Below are positions 1-10,948 of a DNA stretch of 64,000 nucleotides, in pieces. Source of the DNA: Orientallactaga sibirica. Its lineage: Eukaryota; Chordata; Mammalia; Rodentia; Dipodidae. How positions within the stretch are numbered: the first letter of the stretch is position 1; each line of letters begins with the position of its first letter. Made by a program: the position numbers and the translations under genes. The stretch covers positions 13,261,501 to 13,325,500 of the forward strand of contig JAEOAD010000015.1 of NCBI GenBank assembly GCA_036365145.1, given 5' to 3'. A model generated the notes under the pieces. The model did no database searches. It was not told the DNA's origin and saw only the letters and a list, made by a program, of their open reading frames with translations.

Positions 1-210
1 CTCTATCTGGAGTTTCAGTAGCTCTTGTCTTTTGGCTCAGAGTTTCCACTACTCTATAGACCTCAGTGCTCATCACTCTTTAATACTACCTCTAAGACCA
101 CCCACTTTTCTATGAACTGACTCATTGATAATCACTCAAGCTATTCCCTCTGCTGTGTGTGGGCCTTCTTTTACTTGTCATGTCTCTGAAAGAGTGAGGA
201 TGTGTTCTAA

Positions 211-425
211 ATCTTTTTGGGCTACTTAATAGAATTCCATAGATGAGGTGACTTATAAATAACAGAAATTTATTTTTCACTGTTCTGGAGGCTGGGAATT
301 CCAAGACCAAAACAGAGAAAAACTTATTGTTTGTGGTGTACTCATTCTGGGTTCATGATTTCTCTCTGTGTAGTCAAATGTTGGAAGAGAAAATGGAGCT
401 CTCTCTGCTCTTTATTATAAGGACA
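211..425 (-). repeat. MLT1/MST-like MaLR LTR, first part (split)
   Basis: The stretch around 240-300 has the wording typical of the antisense of old MaLR LTRs (an oligo-T-rich 'aaatttattttt' followed by 'gttctggaggctgggaa'). The matching remainder of the same kind of LTR lies at 1308-1425, so the element appears split by about 880 bases of inserted sequence. Family name is from memory. The rest of 1-740 shows nothing I recognise. Confidence 0.45.
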
Positions 426-821
426 GTGTTGTGGTTTTAATGTAGAATGTCTCTGACAGCCTTATGTGTTAGAACACTTTACCCCTATGCTGTATAGCAA
501 TTTACTCCAAATTGAAACATTTCATCATGAGGGTTATGAAGAAAGCTCAGGAGACTTGGGAGGTCAACAAGTGTGAGGAAAATATTATTATAAGACCCCA
601 TGCTAAATATATCTAAAGGGAAAACAACTGCTTAGGAAGGGTCTCTCACCAACCCAGCTTCATTCAGGTTGTGCAGTATGCTCCAGAGAAACAGTTTCCA
701 CAAGTTGTCACCTATGCTGAGTTGAGCTTTTTGGGGATACAGTGTTCTTTGAGTCATTCATTGCACCTATAAGCAACCCTGCACCCTGCTCTGTAAGTGA
801 CCCCAACAAACTCATTGGTCC

Positions 822-930
822 ACTAAAACTATTTTTTATAATTTATTTTTATTTATATTATTCTGGTTTTACATTCATAGTGGTAACTCCATTATCCTCC
901 TCCCTGTCCTCCCTCTTCCAAATGGTTCTT
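822..930 (-). repeat. L1 3' UTR end fragment, antisense
   Basis: A T-rich start followed by 'ttttacattcatagtggtaa' and a CTCC-rich run resembles the inverted L1 3' UTR at 45240-45660, which has the same order of words. It is a short antisense copy of an L1 3' end. Confidence 0.4.
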
Positions 931-964
931 TGGTTAGTTATCTGAGCCCTAGCTGAGTGTGTTC

Positions 965-1305
965 ATATATCCACAGGAAAAATGTCAGTGACACCTCAGC
1001 TGGTGAAACTGTTTTGTGGGGGAGGTTGTGGAATCTTTAGGAGATAGAGCCTCTCTGGAAGACATGAGTCACTAGGAGGTAAATTTTGGAGTTCATAACC
1101 TCGCCCCCCTTCCAGTCTTCTCTCTGTTTCCTATTCTTCTAAGATATGAGGAGGTAAAGAATATAAGACACACACTCTTTCTACCATGGAGCCACATCTT
1201 GCCATGGACTATATCCCCTCAGAACATGAGCCAAAATAAACCTTCCACCCTTATGTCTCTTCTCACCAGGTATTTGGTACAGTGATGTGAAATGTAACTA
1301 ACACA
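965..1305 (+). repeat. MaLR-type LTR
   Basis: The sequence has the MaLR LTR layout: 'cacctcagctggtg' near the start, a C-rich middle, 'gccatggac', then 'gagccaaaataaacctt' containing the AATAAA polyadenylation signal, 'ggtatttggtacagtgatg', and the terminal 'ctaacaca'. It lies inside the older LTR split at 425/1308. I could not fix the 5' edge exactly. Confidence 0.6.
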
Positions 1306-1307
1306 AA

Positions 1308-1425
1308 CACTAATCCCATTCACAAGAGTTTTGCTCTCATGACCTTGTCACCTCCTAAACATCCCTTCTCCAAATGCCATAATATTGGGAGTGGGGTTTC
1401 AGCACATGAATTTCCGGTGAGGTAA
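1308..1425 (-). repeat. MLT1/MST-like MaLR LTR, second part (split)
   Basis: The order 'taatcccattcac', 'ctcatgacc', 'cacctcctaa', then 'ggggtttcagcacatgaatt' is what follows, in the antisense consensus of this LTR type, the portion seen at 211-425. The two parts were probably once continuous. Confidence 0.45.
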
Positions 1426-1605
1426 GAACAAGAAATCCATTTTATAGCAACGTGCTCTTATCTTGTTATCAGGGTTGTGTCAAGGGTAAAACACCAATGT
1501 TGTTTCCCAGAGGAAGTGAACACAAAATTCAGTTTACAGCAGTGTGCTCTGGCCTGGTTATTAGGATTGTGTTAAGGGTTAAGCACCAGTCCTGTTCCCC
1601 AGGGT
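1422..1605. repeat. Old tandem duplication, 92-bp period, two copies
   Basis: Two diverged copies sit side by side with a period of 92 bases. 'gtgctct' at 1452 is matched at 1544, and both are followed by gttat(c/t)agg, gtgt(c/t)aaggg and aaacacca/aagcacca blocks. Identity is moderate, so the duplication is old. No coding potential is seen. Confidence 0.6.
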
Positions 1606-3057
1606 GTCCCTTTTCTTGAAACCAAAGTGGTGGAACCCTCTCTCAGTCCAGAGAAAATGAGTTTATCCTATTGCAATTTGTGGTTACTTGTAAGTATAGA
1701 GATAGGAGGGGAAGAGAGATTGAAGAGTGAAAGAGAGAAGAGGGAGAAACATTGAGGAAATTCTGGGAGAGTGCTGCAGTGGGTGGGTACAGCCACTTTT
1801 CAGAGAGTGGCAGAAATCAGAGTAAATAGGAAGAGGGATATGTGGAGAGTTCCAAAGACCTACAGCAAAATCCTAAACCTATTCACCAGAGCAGTCTGCA
1901 AGTCAGTCATTGTCACATGTCAACAGGGTCAGAAACTGTGCAGAAGGTGAGGGTTAGTTCATTCTGAGAAATCACTGGAGACATGAAGGGGTTACCTAAG
2001 CAGATCAAGGAAAGGAAGAAGAACTTGGAAAGCCCCTTTGACTGAAGAACAGATAATAATTCTTTAGAGCTATAAAGGAACGAATTTGAACCCAACCTTG
2101 TAAAGTTCATCTACAGGCAAAATGTCAGACATCCATAATTAGTGAAATAATTTAATTTAAATGTTTAGCAAATCCAGTTATAAGGTGATCTGTACCATCC
2201 AGAGTAAAGCCTTCACAATCTGTCTGGCTGGTCTTAAAATCTCCCTTTTCAGAATCAAAGACAATACATTTTTATATCTCAAAATATTTGATGACAAATA
2301 TATCTATACCACCATCTGTTTATTTAATAGGTACCCAAGTAGAAAGACATTCTGCCCAGCCTATCTGGCAGAGAGAGGGAAAAGAATACAGATTCAATCT
2401 CTGAAAACAGAGTGGTGTTTGAAAGAAGGAGGGGAAAGAAACACATAGAATAAGGAAACATACAGAATTGAAGAAGAAGGAGACCATAAATACTTCCTGT
2501 GCCTTCCTTCACTTTTCTCATTTTATGGATGAGGAAGATGTGGTTTCAAAAGAATTACAGTCTTCTCTCCTCTCACAAATTCAGTAGAAGTCAGGCTCCC
2601 TGTGTTCCCCAAATGTTCCTGCCTAGACAGCACCAAAAGCCAGAATCACATCTAACTCTCTGAGAACTCTGAACAGTTGCCAAATCCTTAAAACTATGGA
2701 CCAACTAGAAGAATGCTCACATCTCCACAGTTTGCATTGGTATGTAGGCACACTGTTACCATTTCTTGAACATATGTCAACTAGAGATAGGTCCTTATAT
2801 TTTATCCAAAGCCCTCCACAAGTTTATTGCAAAGTCATCAGTGGGACTTCTTTTTGGAATTTTACCCATGGAAAAATACCAGTATCTAAACTCATATGTG
2901 GCTCTTTCTTGAAAAAATTTAGTCAGCATTGTAAAAGTAGAGATTGTTCTGTGAATTAAGATGACATTTAATGGATCATTACTTGTTTCATGGAAACAGT
3001 TTCCAAAGTGGCCACTGAGGAGGGAAGTCATGCTTAATAAAATTTTTATGCTACAAA
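1606..3057. other. No recognised feature
   Basis: AT-rich, apparently single-copy sequence. I see no convincing gene, RNA or repeat boundary. Short open frames here have no recognisable domain and occur on both strands. Confidence 0.4.
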
Positions 3058-3407
3058 TTTGATCTGGAATATCTCCCAAAGATCCATGTGGTACAGGTTG
3101 GTCCCCAGTGAGACCCTGTTGGGAGGTAATCCTACGGGGAGGGATTCAGGTCATTTGGGGATATGCCCTGGAAGGGGCTAGTACTATATATCCCATTCTA
3201 CAGCTTTCCTTTTCTTCCTAGCCATGAGATGAGTGATTTTCTTTGCCGTGTGATCTCACCATGATGTAAAATATCAAAGGTCCAAAACAATAGGGCCAAC
3301 ATATCATGGACTAGAACTGCCAAAACTGTGAACCAAAATAAACCTTTTCTTTATATAAATTGTTTGCTTTGGATATTTGCTATATCCTGGGGAGGTTGAC
3401 TAACACA
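3058..3407 (+). repeat. MaLR-type LTR
   Basis: It carries the MaLR word order: 'tggaatatctcccaaagatc', 'ttggtccccagtg', 'ctgttgggaggta', 'gccaacatatcatggact', 'gtgaaccaaaataaacc' with AATAAA, and the terminal 'gactaacaca'. No matching 5-bp target duplication is evident at these edges. Confidence 0.7.
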
Positions 3408-3479
3408 GTTCATATGTCAGTTTCCCCACAGTCTCTTTCCATGTTTAACATCTCTACATTGACTTTTTCATTCTTGAGT

Positions 3480-3827
3480 TGTGGTGGTTTGATTCAGGTG
3501 TCTCCCATAAACTTAGGTGGTTTGACTGCTAGGTTCCCAGCTGATGGAGATTTGGGAATTAACACCTCCTGGAGGCAGTGTATTGTTGGGGGTGGGCTTA
3601 TGGTTGTTCTAGCCAGTTTCCCCTTGCCATTGTTTGACACACTCTCCTGTTCCTGTTGTCTACCTGATGTTGTCCAGGAGATGATGTCCAACCTCTGCTC
3701 ATGCCATCATTTTCTCCTGCCATCATGGAGCTTCCCCTCAAGTCTGTAAACCAAAATAAACCTTTCTTTCCCACAAGCTGCTCTTGGTTGGGTGATTTCT
3801 GCCAGCAATGTGAACCTAACTGCAATA
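3480..3827 (+). repeat. Solo MaLR LTR with target duplication TGAGT
   Basis: This is a 348-bp LTR of the same subfamily as those at 7055, 8561, 25409, 42765 and 44247. It begins tgtggtggtttgattcag and carries 'aaaccaaaataaacc' with AATAAA near the 3' end. The last bases read 'tgcaata' where other copies have 'tgcaaca'. The 5 bases before it (3475-3479) and after it (3828-3832) are both TGAGT, the 5-bp target duplication expected of class III (ERVL/MaLR) LTR elements. No internal region is attached, so it is a solo LTR. Confidence 0.85.
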
Positions 3828-3832
3828 TGAGT

Positions 3833-5531
3833 GTAAGAAGAGAAGGTATTTGTTCCATCAGTCCTGACAACATGATGCAACCACAGAGACTATAATATAT
3901 AGACTGAGATATTTATATATGATGTAACCAAAAACTTCCATGTTATAGATTCTTGGGTTTCTTTCAAACAGAAAGATCAAGTTTGGACAGTAACCCATCT
4001 CTTTATATTCATCAAGAAGTCCCAAGTTTGTGAATACCAACGGCTATGCTGTCAAAAACTGACTACATGAGCCAGGCATCTATCAGGACCAGAACAGAAA
4101 AGATTAATGGCAGAATAGGTATGCTGGTGGAGTCTAGAGCTTAATATCAAGGAGGACCATTAAGGTTGGATAAAGCCAAGGATCTGATGGAAGAATAAAG
4201 CAATGGATGAAGGGAATGCAGCTATAGCTGGGCACTGGTTGCTGGAACCCATAGGTTGGAAACCAAGATGAGAAGGCAAAGTATATTTTTTATGGCCATC
4301 CATCTATGGAACAGCTTCTCTTGAACTTTAGCTAAAGTCCTAACAGCAGCGAGGTTGGCAAGCATAAGATTAGAAGCTTTAAAAAAATTGTCCAGATTCT
4401 TCTTGTGTTAATACTTCATCTCCTTGATTTTCCGTGAAGGCCAGAGCTAATATTAATTATTTGAAAGCTTGGTGGAAAGAAATAGATCAGATAAAATAAT
4501 GCTTTTCAGTTATAAAGCAACAAGCTGTGCAAATATAGTGTATGATGATGTCTCTGTGACTATCTTTTTTCAGGAATCTTTAGCAAACTAAACAGGTCAA
4601 CCTACCGTGAAAACTTTCAGAGAGCAAATTGCATAAGAATTCCCACATATGCTGTCAGTTTCAAAATGATTTTTCCTTCCATTCCAGAGTAAGTACATAA
4701 AAAATAAAAACAAACTAGCATCTATTGTGTGTAGCCTCACTGTGTGCTGTATAAAATCAGGTATTCTTAGTATTATAAATGACTGCTCCATTCTTACCAG
4801 CAAACAGGATGTGGCCACTGCAGAAAAGTATGCCAGCAACTCATTTTATCTTGATTTTAAAAATGAGACTGAAAGCTTCTCTGAATAATTCTCCAACTGG
4901 TGAGAATCAGCCCTTGTAGGCATTCCCAGGCTCCAATTCGGGATTCCCAGGAATAATCATAGGACCGAGATCTATGACAGCCTACTGATGTGTCAGAGTA
5001 TCTGTCAAGTTTCAAAGGGCTTAAACAGGGGATTTCAGTACCCCATAAATCAAAAGCTTACTAGGCTCTACTTTTTATAGTTGCCTCCAAGTAAATCATC
5101 ACTGCCATCAATATTAATCCTAGCATTTTACTGAAATGCGCCTTTTTTTATTCTTGCATGGGATTAAAAATTCCTGATCCTTGGAGAACTAAAAGCAAAA
5201 AGGGGTTTTGATGTACCTTTAAATTTTCATAGCAAGATGGTTTGACTATTAACTTCGGGTTTTAAAGATCAGTCTGTCTGGAGTTTAAGCCTATCCTCAT
5301 AATTTAACAACTACTATGCTAAATATTTATAAAAACATCTTATATAAACAAATAAATAATTAGATATCATATACAAAGCAATGGATGACATAAAATATAC
5401 CAGTTGTTCATCATTTTACAGGATTAGTCTGGACCCTGGGTTAGAGGACACTGAAAGATCTAAGCTTCACCCTCCTCATGTGCAAAAGATGAAGTGATAT
5501 TGATGATTCCTTCCATTGTGACCAATGGCTG

Positions 5532-5533
<2 letters not shown>
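3833..5533. other. Mostly unique sequence, no gene recognised
   Basis: No clear repeat or coding feature. The 4830-5330 part is low in CpG, lacks repeat hallmarks and has several AT-rich homeobox-type words, so it could contain a conserved non-coding element; that is only a suspicion. Confidence 0.35.
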
Positions 5534-5570
<37 letters not shown>

Positions 5571-5576
5571 ACACAC
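5534..5576. repeat. (CA)n microsatellite
   Basis: An AC dinucleotide run of about 43 bases, nearly perfect, with one CC interruption at 5569-5570. Confidence 0.95.
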
Positions 5577-5994
5577 TTAGGCTGGTAATTTCCCAAGTTA
5601 AGCCATGAGGGGTCCATTTGCACCACCCACTGTCACACATGCAGGTGGATCCTAAGTCCTTACTTACCTCCTATTCCTGCCCCCACCTACTGGTATTACT
5701 CCATCTATCATCCCCTAGACTCTATCTATCATTCCAAGACTACTTCCTATCAAGTGTCTAGAGAAAGAAGCTTCTAGTCAATTGAATGAGTTCTTTTTCT
5801 TATCTAAGGAGACAGTTTGCTTTTATTTTAACTATACTAGAAAACTGTCCTGTGTTCACATCTTAGGAACTACCATAAAATTATCACAAATTTATTGTAT
5901 ATTGTAAAGCAGGAAAACTTGGACAATAACATAAGCAACATGACTTAATGGTCTTACAAAGTGAGATAATCCTAATAATAGTGTTGTATCAGTT

Positions 5995-6364
5995 TCCTTC
6001 TCATTTCTGCAAGAAAAATCAATTTATGGGAAGAAAGGCTTTTGTCATCTCATGGTTCCAGGTTACATTCCATCAGAGCAGGAAAGGCATGAAGACAGGA
6101 GCTTGAGGCAGCTGGTGGCATTCTGCACAGTGAGGAAGCAGAGAGTGATGAATGCTGCTATTCAGCCAGCTCTCACCTTTTTATGTAGTCCAGGACCCCA
6201 TCTCATGGACTACTGCCATCCACAATTATAGTGGGTCTGGCACACCTCGATTAATCTAATCAGAACAATATCTCACAGGCAGGTACAGAGGCTAACTGAA
6301 TCTAGATAACCCTTTGTAGGTGATTCTAGGTCTCATTAAGTTGAAACCATTACAACCCATCACA
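5995..6364 (-). repeat. Solo ERVL/MaLR-type LTR with target duplication AGTGT
   Basis: A 370-bp antisense LTR running tgtatcag...catcaca. AGTGT flanks it on both sides (5990-5994 and 6365-6369), which fixes both ends. Internal words such as 'gaggcagctggtggcat', 'aggaagcagagagtgatgaa' and 'cacctcgattaatctaat' match the LTRs at 9212, 10949 and 12999. Confidence 0.8.
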
Positions 6365-6369
6365 AGTGT

Positions 6370-7049
6370 CTATAAAATATTCCTACAGTGGCTGAAAACT
6401 AATCCCATTTCTTCCACTATCCTGTGATATGGCAATAAACAGAATTTTATAAATCCTCCTCAGCTGAAAAAAAAGTTAGCCATTATTCTTTCCCCTCCAA
6501 AAGCAAATAAAACAATGTTATGAATTAGCCAAACCCTCAGGCTTTTCTTGTGTCTGCATAAATGATCAGATTGACACTAGCTGCAGCGTTTCTGAGCCTC
6601 ACCGAAGGTAAGCACTCCAGCAACAACAAAGATGGAGAAGGCTTAGGGTAGAGGCAAACCTTTCCTAACCAGATAGCTGCAATAGACCTTTCTAGCCTGG
6701 AAAGAGTCCAAGGAGTCAAGATAACACAGTGACCAGTGACTCAGACTGTGCTCTTAGAACACTCAATCAAGGAGTGCCGAAACCAAGAGCTTCTCATCTT
6801 AACCTCAGAAAATGAAGTCTTGAAGTTCACCAAAATGACTTGGCACAATTTTTGTCTATAAGCTGTCAGGATGTCCTTGTTGAAAACATCAGGAGTGTTG
6901 CTTGATAGAATTCCAGGCTCTCAGCACCTCCCCCTCAACTGGCAGATCCTGTTAGCTCAGCCTCCCATTTTCATCAGAATTCCCATAGAAGGCAGTAAAG
7001 ATGAAGGTAAAGGAGGAAAAGAAGAAGAAAGGGAAGAAGGAATACATTA
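6370..7049. other. No recognised feature
   Basis: Apparently single-copy sequence with a purine-rich stretch at about 7000-7040. No gene or repeat recognised. Confidence 0.4.
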
Positions 7050-7054
7050 CCCTC

Positions 7055-7402
7055 TGTTGCAGTCAGGTTCAATTGCTGGCAGCAATCACCCAACCAAGAG
7101 CAGCTTTGGGGGGAAAAAGGGTTTATTTTGGTTTACAGACTCTAGGGGAAGCTCCATGATGGCAGGAGAAAATGATGGCATGAGCAGAGTTTGGATATCA
7201 CCCCCTGGCCAACATAAGGTGGACAATAGCAATAGGAGAGTGTGCCGAACACTGGCAAGGGGATACTGGCTATAATACCCATAAGCCTGCCCCCAACAAT
7301 ACACTGCCTCCAGGAGGTATTAATTCCCAAATCTCCATCAGCTGGGAACCTAACATTCAAAACTCCTAAGTTTATGGGGGACACATGAATCAAACCACTA
7401 CA
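7055..7402 (-). repeat. 3' LTR of the MaLR at 7055-8893
   Basis: A 348-bp LTR, antisense, starting tgttgcagtcagg and ending ccactaca. The antisense AATAAA lies in the T-rich 'gggtttattttgg' segment near 7121. Confidence 0.85.
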
Positions 7403-8560
7403 TTCCACCCCTAGCCCCCATTAACTGATAACGATCCATGATGTAAAATATAATGCATTCAGTCCAACTTTAAAAGTCCCCATAGTTTTTATCAATCCTA
7501 ATGATGTTCAAACATCCCCATAATCCAAGGTCTTTTAACTGAGCCATAATACCAATAAATCACCATAAAATCCATAATGGCACAGACTAAGCACTCTGCA
7601 AAAGATGGCATTGGGCATAGCAAAGAACCAATACAAGATTTAAACAGGAAAAACCTCAAACTCTGTAGCTCCAAGTTCAACAACTCTAGCCAGTGACAAG
7701 TATCCAAGTCCAGTAATTCTAACCAGCAAGTCTCTGGAGCTCCAATTCTGCCCCTCTAGCTAGGATACTCACAATCCTGGAAAACTTCATCTGGAGCTGT
7801 CAGCTTTCCTTAGCAGCCATCTCATAGTTCTGGCATCTCCACTGAGTCTCCACTACAACCCACAGTTCATCCTGATGGCTCCATTGGATCTCCATGCAGG
7901 CAATCCAGCAAACCTGCTTCATTCTACCCATGGCCATTTCTAAACTATAAGACTGTGTTGCAAATGCAATGACCCTCTCTTTCCTGCATTTCTTATATTC
8001 CATAATACCAGTAGGGTGCCAATTTGTTAATCCAGGGGAGGAATAAAGCAGACTTTGAAGAACAGGACACTCCTTGAGCACTCAGATCCCTTCAAGAGCC
8101 TACATTCTTCCTGTTGCCCCAATCCAGGTCAGCTGGCCTAATCTCAAAGGTTGTAATTTCTCATATAATTGCAGCTGGATAGGCAGAAGTTTCAGCCCAA
8201 AGATTTCATTTCTGTACCATATCCTTCTGCTCACACCAGCCCATTTCTATGCAAAGCAACCCTGAAAACTTCTTAGGACATGGCTATAACAGCAAGCGTC
8301 TCACACAAACTGTTTCTAGCTCAGTCCAGAGAAAGCTCTTTCTCACCCTCATAACCCAAACCTCACAGTCCTTAGTTATTACTGACTTAGGTCTGAGTTT
8401 GATCAGAATAGTCCATCAAGCTGTACTTACAGCACCGCAAGGCATCTCTTAATCCAAGGTTTCAAATCCTTCCACATTCCTCTTGCAAATCAGCTCTAAA
8501 AGGCCAAAGCCACACAGTCAGGTATCTAGCAGCAATCCCACTCCTAAGCACCAACTTTAC

Positions 8561-8893
8561 TGTTGGAGTCAGATTTGCATTGCTGGCAGAAATCACCCAA
8601 CCAAGAGCAGCTTTTGGGGGAGAAAAGGGGTTTATTCTGGCTTACAGACTTGAGGTCCATATTATGGAGCCGGGGAAAATGATGGCAAGAGCAGAGAATG
8701 GACATTGCCCTTTGACCATCATAAAGTAGACAATAGCAACAGGAAAGTGTGCCAAAACTACAAGGGGAAACTGGCGATAATACTCATAAGCCTGCCCCCA
8801 GCAACACATTGCATCCAGGAGGCATTAATTCCCAAATCTCCATCAGCTGGGAACCTAGCATTCAGAACACCTACATTCATGGGGGACACCACA
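8561..8893 (-). repeat. 5' LTR of the MaLR at 7055-8893
   Basis: A 333-bp partner LTR, clearly homologous to 7055-7402 along its length. It is shortened near 8890, where the usual 'tgaatcaaacca' is missing. Divergence between the two LTRs indicates an old insertion. Confidence 0.85.
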
Positions 8894-9211
8894 CCCTCAA
8901 AATTATTAGAGCTAAGGGCCAGCTGTAAGCAGCTAACCCTGTCCATGTTCCTGGAATGCACCATCTTTCCTTGCCAAGCCACCTTCAGTGTTGTTTTTTG
9001 TCTCTTCCCATAAGCTGAATGGCATGCCTTCTGTGGTTGTCAATATACCAACACAACAAAGCAACTCAATGCCTCACCCCAACCACCTTTCTCTGCTCCA
9101 CTCCATGCATAAGTGTTCCCTGTTTGTGGAACCATTAAGGAACTCAAAAAGGCCCATCCAGGAAGAGAGCTGGAGTCTAGACTATTTCCTATAAGCATTT
9201 ATAAATGGTTT

Positions 9212-9562
9212 TGGGATGGTTAATCTTGACTGTCAGCATGACAGAATTTAGAATCACCATGAAAACAGACCTATGGGCATGTCTGTGAGGGAGTTTCTGG
9301 ATTAGGTTGATTGAGGTGGAAAAACTGACTCACCCAAGGGGTGGGTGGCACCATTCCACAAACTAGGGTCCAGTAGTACATAAAAATTAAAAATCTAGCG
9401 GCACACTAGCACTCTTCACTCTCTTCTTCCTGATTGTAGATGCAAAGTGAGCAGATCTGCTTTATGCTCCTGCCACCCTGTTTCCTCATCATGATGGACT
9501 GTAAACCTCCAACTGAACACTGCTTCTTGTCAAGTATGTTGTCACAGCTACAAGGAAAGTCC
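9212..9562 (+). repeat. ERVL/MaLR-type LTR, sense
   Basis: It starts 'tgggatggttaatcttgact' and contains 'gggcatgtctgtgaggga', 'ggattaggttgattgagg', 'gtgggtggcaccattcca' and 'catgatggactgtaa', the sense-strand words of the LTR family seen antisense at 5995 and 10949. The 3' edge near 9562 is approximate, and no target duplication was found. Confidence 0.65.
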
Positions 9563-10089
9563 CTGTCTTTCAGGGAGCAACATAAAATGTGAATCTTCCT
9601 GTCTTTCAGACAGTGGTATAAAATGTGCTTATGTTCACTTGTCTTGCAAAGCCACACCAGCCTTGCACTTTAACATGCTCTGCATTGCAGTGACTCTATG
9701 ATAGTACTTAACTGTCCTTCAGCAGAGCCATCTCCATGGTAAGGATCAACCCAAGCCCTCACTTAATTTACTCTCATTGTAAGACTTATTTCCACCACTG
9801 TGTCACCACTGAAACTATAAGGATAGTTGCCAGGTTTTACTCAGCTCTGATTCCCAGCATATTCATAGTGTTTGCCATTGTACATACTTAAATAAATGTC
9901 TGTGGTGAGCAAAATTCTATTCTGGGATAAACTTAAGTAGTAAGAACAAGGCAAGAGCAGGTTAATAAGTCAAAAATGAAGAAGTGATGTCTACCTGTGC
10001 AAAGAAGCACTGGTCACTGCACAGGTATGTGGAGGTATCAGTATTCCCAACTCCCTTCCTTTCCTTTCTTTATCTCATCTTTATGTAAA

Positions 10090-10270
10090 TTTCCATTTGT
10101 TTATTGCACATAGTCAAGTAGGGTAGTGACAGGGCCTCTTGAAGCTGCAGAAGACTATGAGACACTTGTACCACTTTATGCATCTAGCTAAATGGGTGGC
10201 TTGGGAATTGAACTTAGGCTAGCAGGCTTTGCTTGCAAGCCTCTTTAAGCTCTGAGCCATCTTTCCCACT
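10090..10270 (-). repeat. tRNA-derived SINE, antisense, old
   Basis: Read on the minus strand it starts 'agtgggaaagatggctcag', then an A-box-like head, 'cttgcaagcaaagcctgc' and 'aagttcaattcc' (B-box-like). It is 5' intact but diverged in its tail. Confidence 0.6.
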
Positions 10271-10645
10271 TTTTGTGATCTTTCTTTACTTCTATGTGTA
10301 TGTATCTATGGTGTGTATGTGGTTGTGCATTTTTATGTGTAAGGGTACATGTGGGTGTGCAGGCATGTGTGCATGTGTATGCCCAAATGTGAGGAGGACA
10401 GAAGTAGACATGGGGAGTTTTCTTTACTCTCTTTCCACCCTATTCTTTGAGGTAAGGCTTCTCACTGAACACAGAATTCATTGGTTTGACTAGGCTAGCT
10501 ACCAGAGGGGCTAGGGATTTGCTGTCTCTACCTTCCTGCAGTAGAATTATAGGCACACTCTACCATGCCTGGCTTTATTCATCAGCTCAAGTCCTCATGC
10601 TTTGTGAAGTAAGCACTTTAACAACTAAACCTTCTCCCCTTCTTT
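10271..10645 (-). repeat. Composite (tRNA head + B1-like) SINE, antisense, with (GT)-rich tail
   Basis: On the minus strand: a tRNA-like head, then B1-like words ('ccaggcatggtagagtgtgcc', here diverged), then a CA/GT-rich end (10300-10385 on the plus strand). The layout matches the composite SINEs at 26785, 33805, 37025, 38612 and 60465. Confidence 0.55.
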
Positions 10646-10948
10646 AATCTTTATATCAAATAAACACCTATATTTATTACCATACATCCAGGGAGGCATT
10701 TCTCTCCCACAATTCAAGTTCTCTTCCATTATCAAAGGCTGCATGTACCAGCCTTCTGTGTACTCCTTGGGAAGCTGTTATCACCTACTATCACTTTTGT
10801 AATCTGATCCCTCATCTTTATCTGTGGAGATGTTGTCATGCCATGGTGGGCTAGCACCTATGTGCTCTCTTGCCACGTAACAACCCTGTCAGACCTGGAT
10901 CTCAGGCAACAAGCCAGCAATAAGAAAAAGCATGTAAAGAACACGTGT
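10646..10948. other. No recognised feature
   Basis: About 300 bases of apparently unique sequence. Confidence 0.4.

Larger units (their letters stand above)
7055..8893 (-). mobile_element. Complete MaLR-type LTR retroelement, antisense
   Basis: A whole element of 1839 bp: left (3') LTR 7055-7402, internal region 7403-8560, right (5') LTR 8561-8893. The pentamer CCCTC lies directly on both outer sides (7050-7054 and 8894-8898), so it is one insertion. Read on the minus strand, the first internal bases after the 5' LTR (gttggtgcttaggagtggg) resemble the known MaLR internal start 'ttggtaccaggagtgggg'. The ~1.16-kb internal part has no long open frame, as is usual for non-autonomous MaLRs mobilised by ERVL proteins. 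The right LTR has lost a few bases near its outer end. The same arrangement recurs at 42765-44582. Confidence 0.85.

Noticed and set aside
3494..3873. Open frames on both strands recurring at 7086-7408, 8758-8982, 25442-25765, 42841-43161 and 44205-44536
   Set aside because: All are translations of the same MaLR LTR; the resemblance among the peptides is repeat homology, not a gene family.
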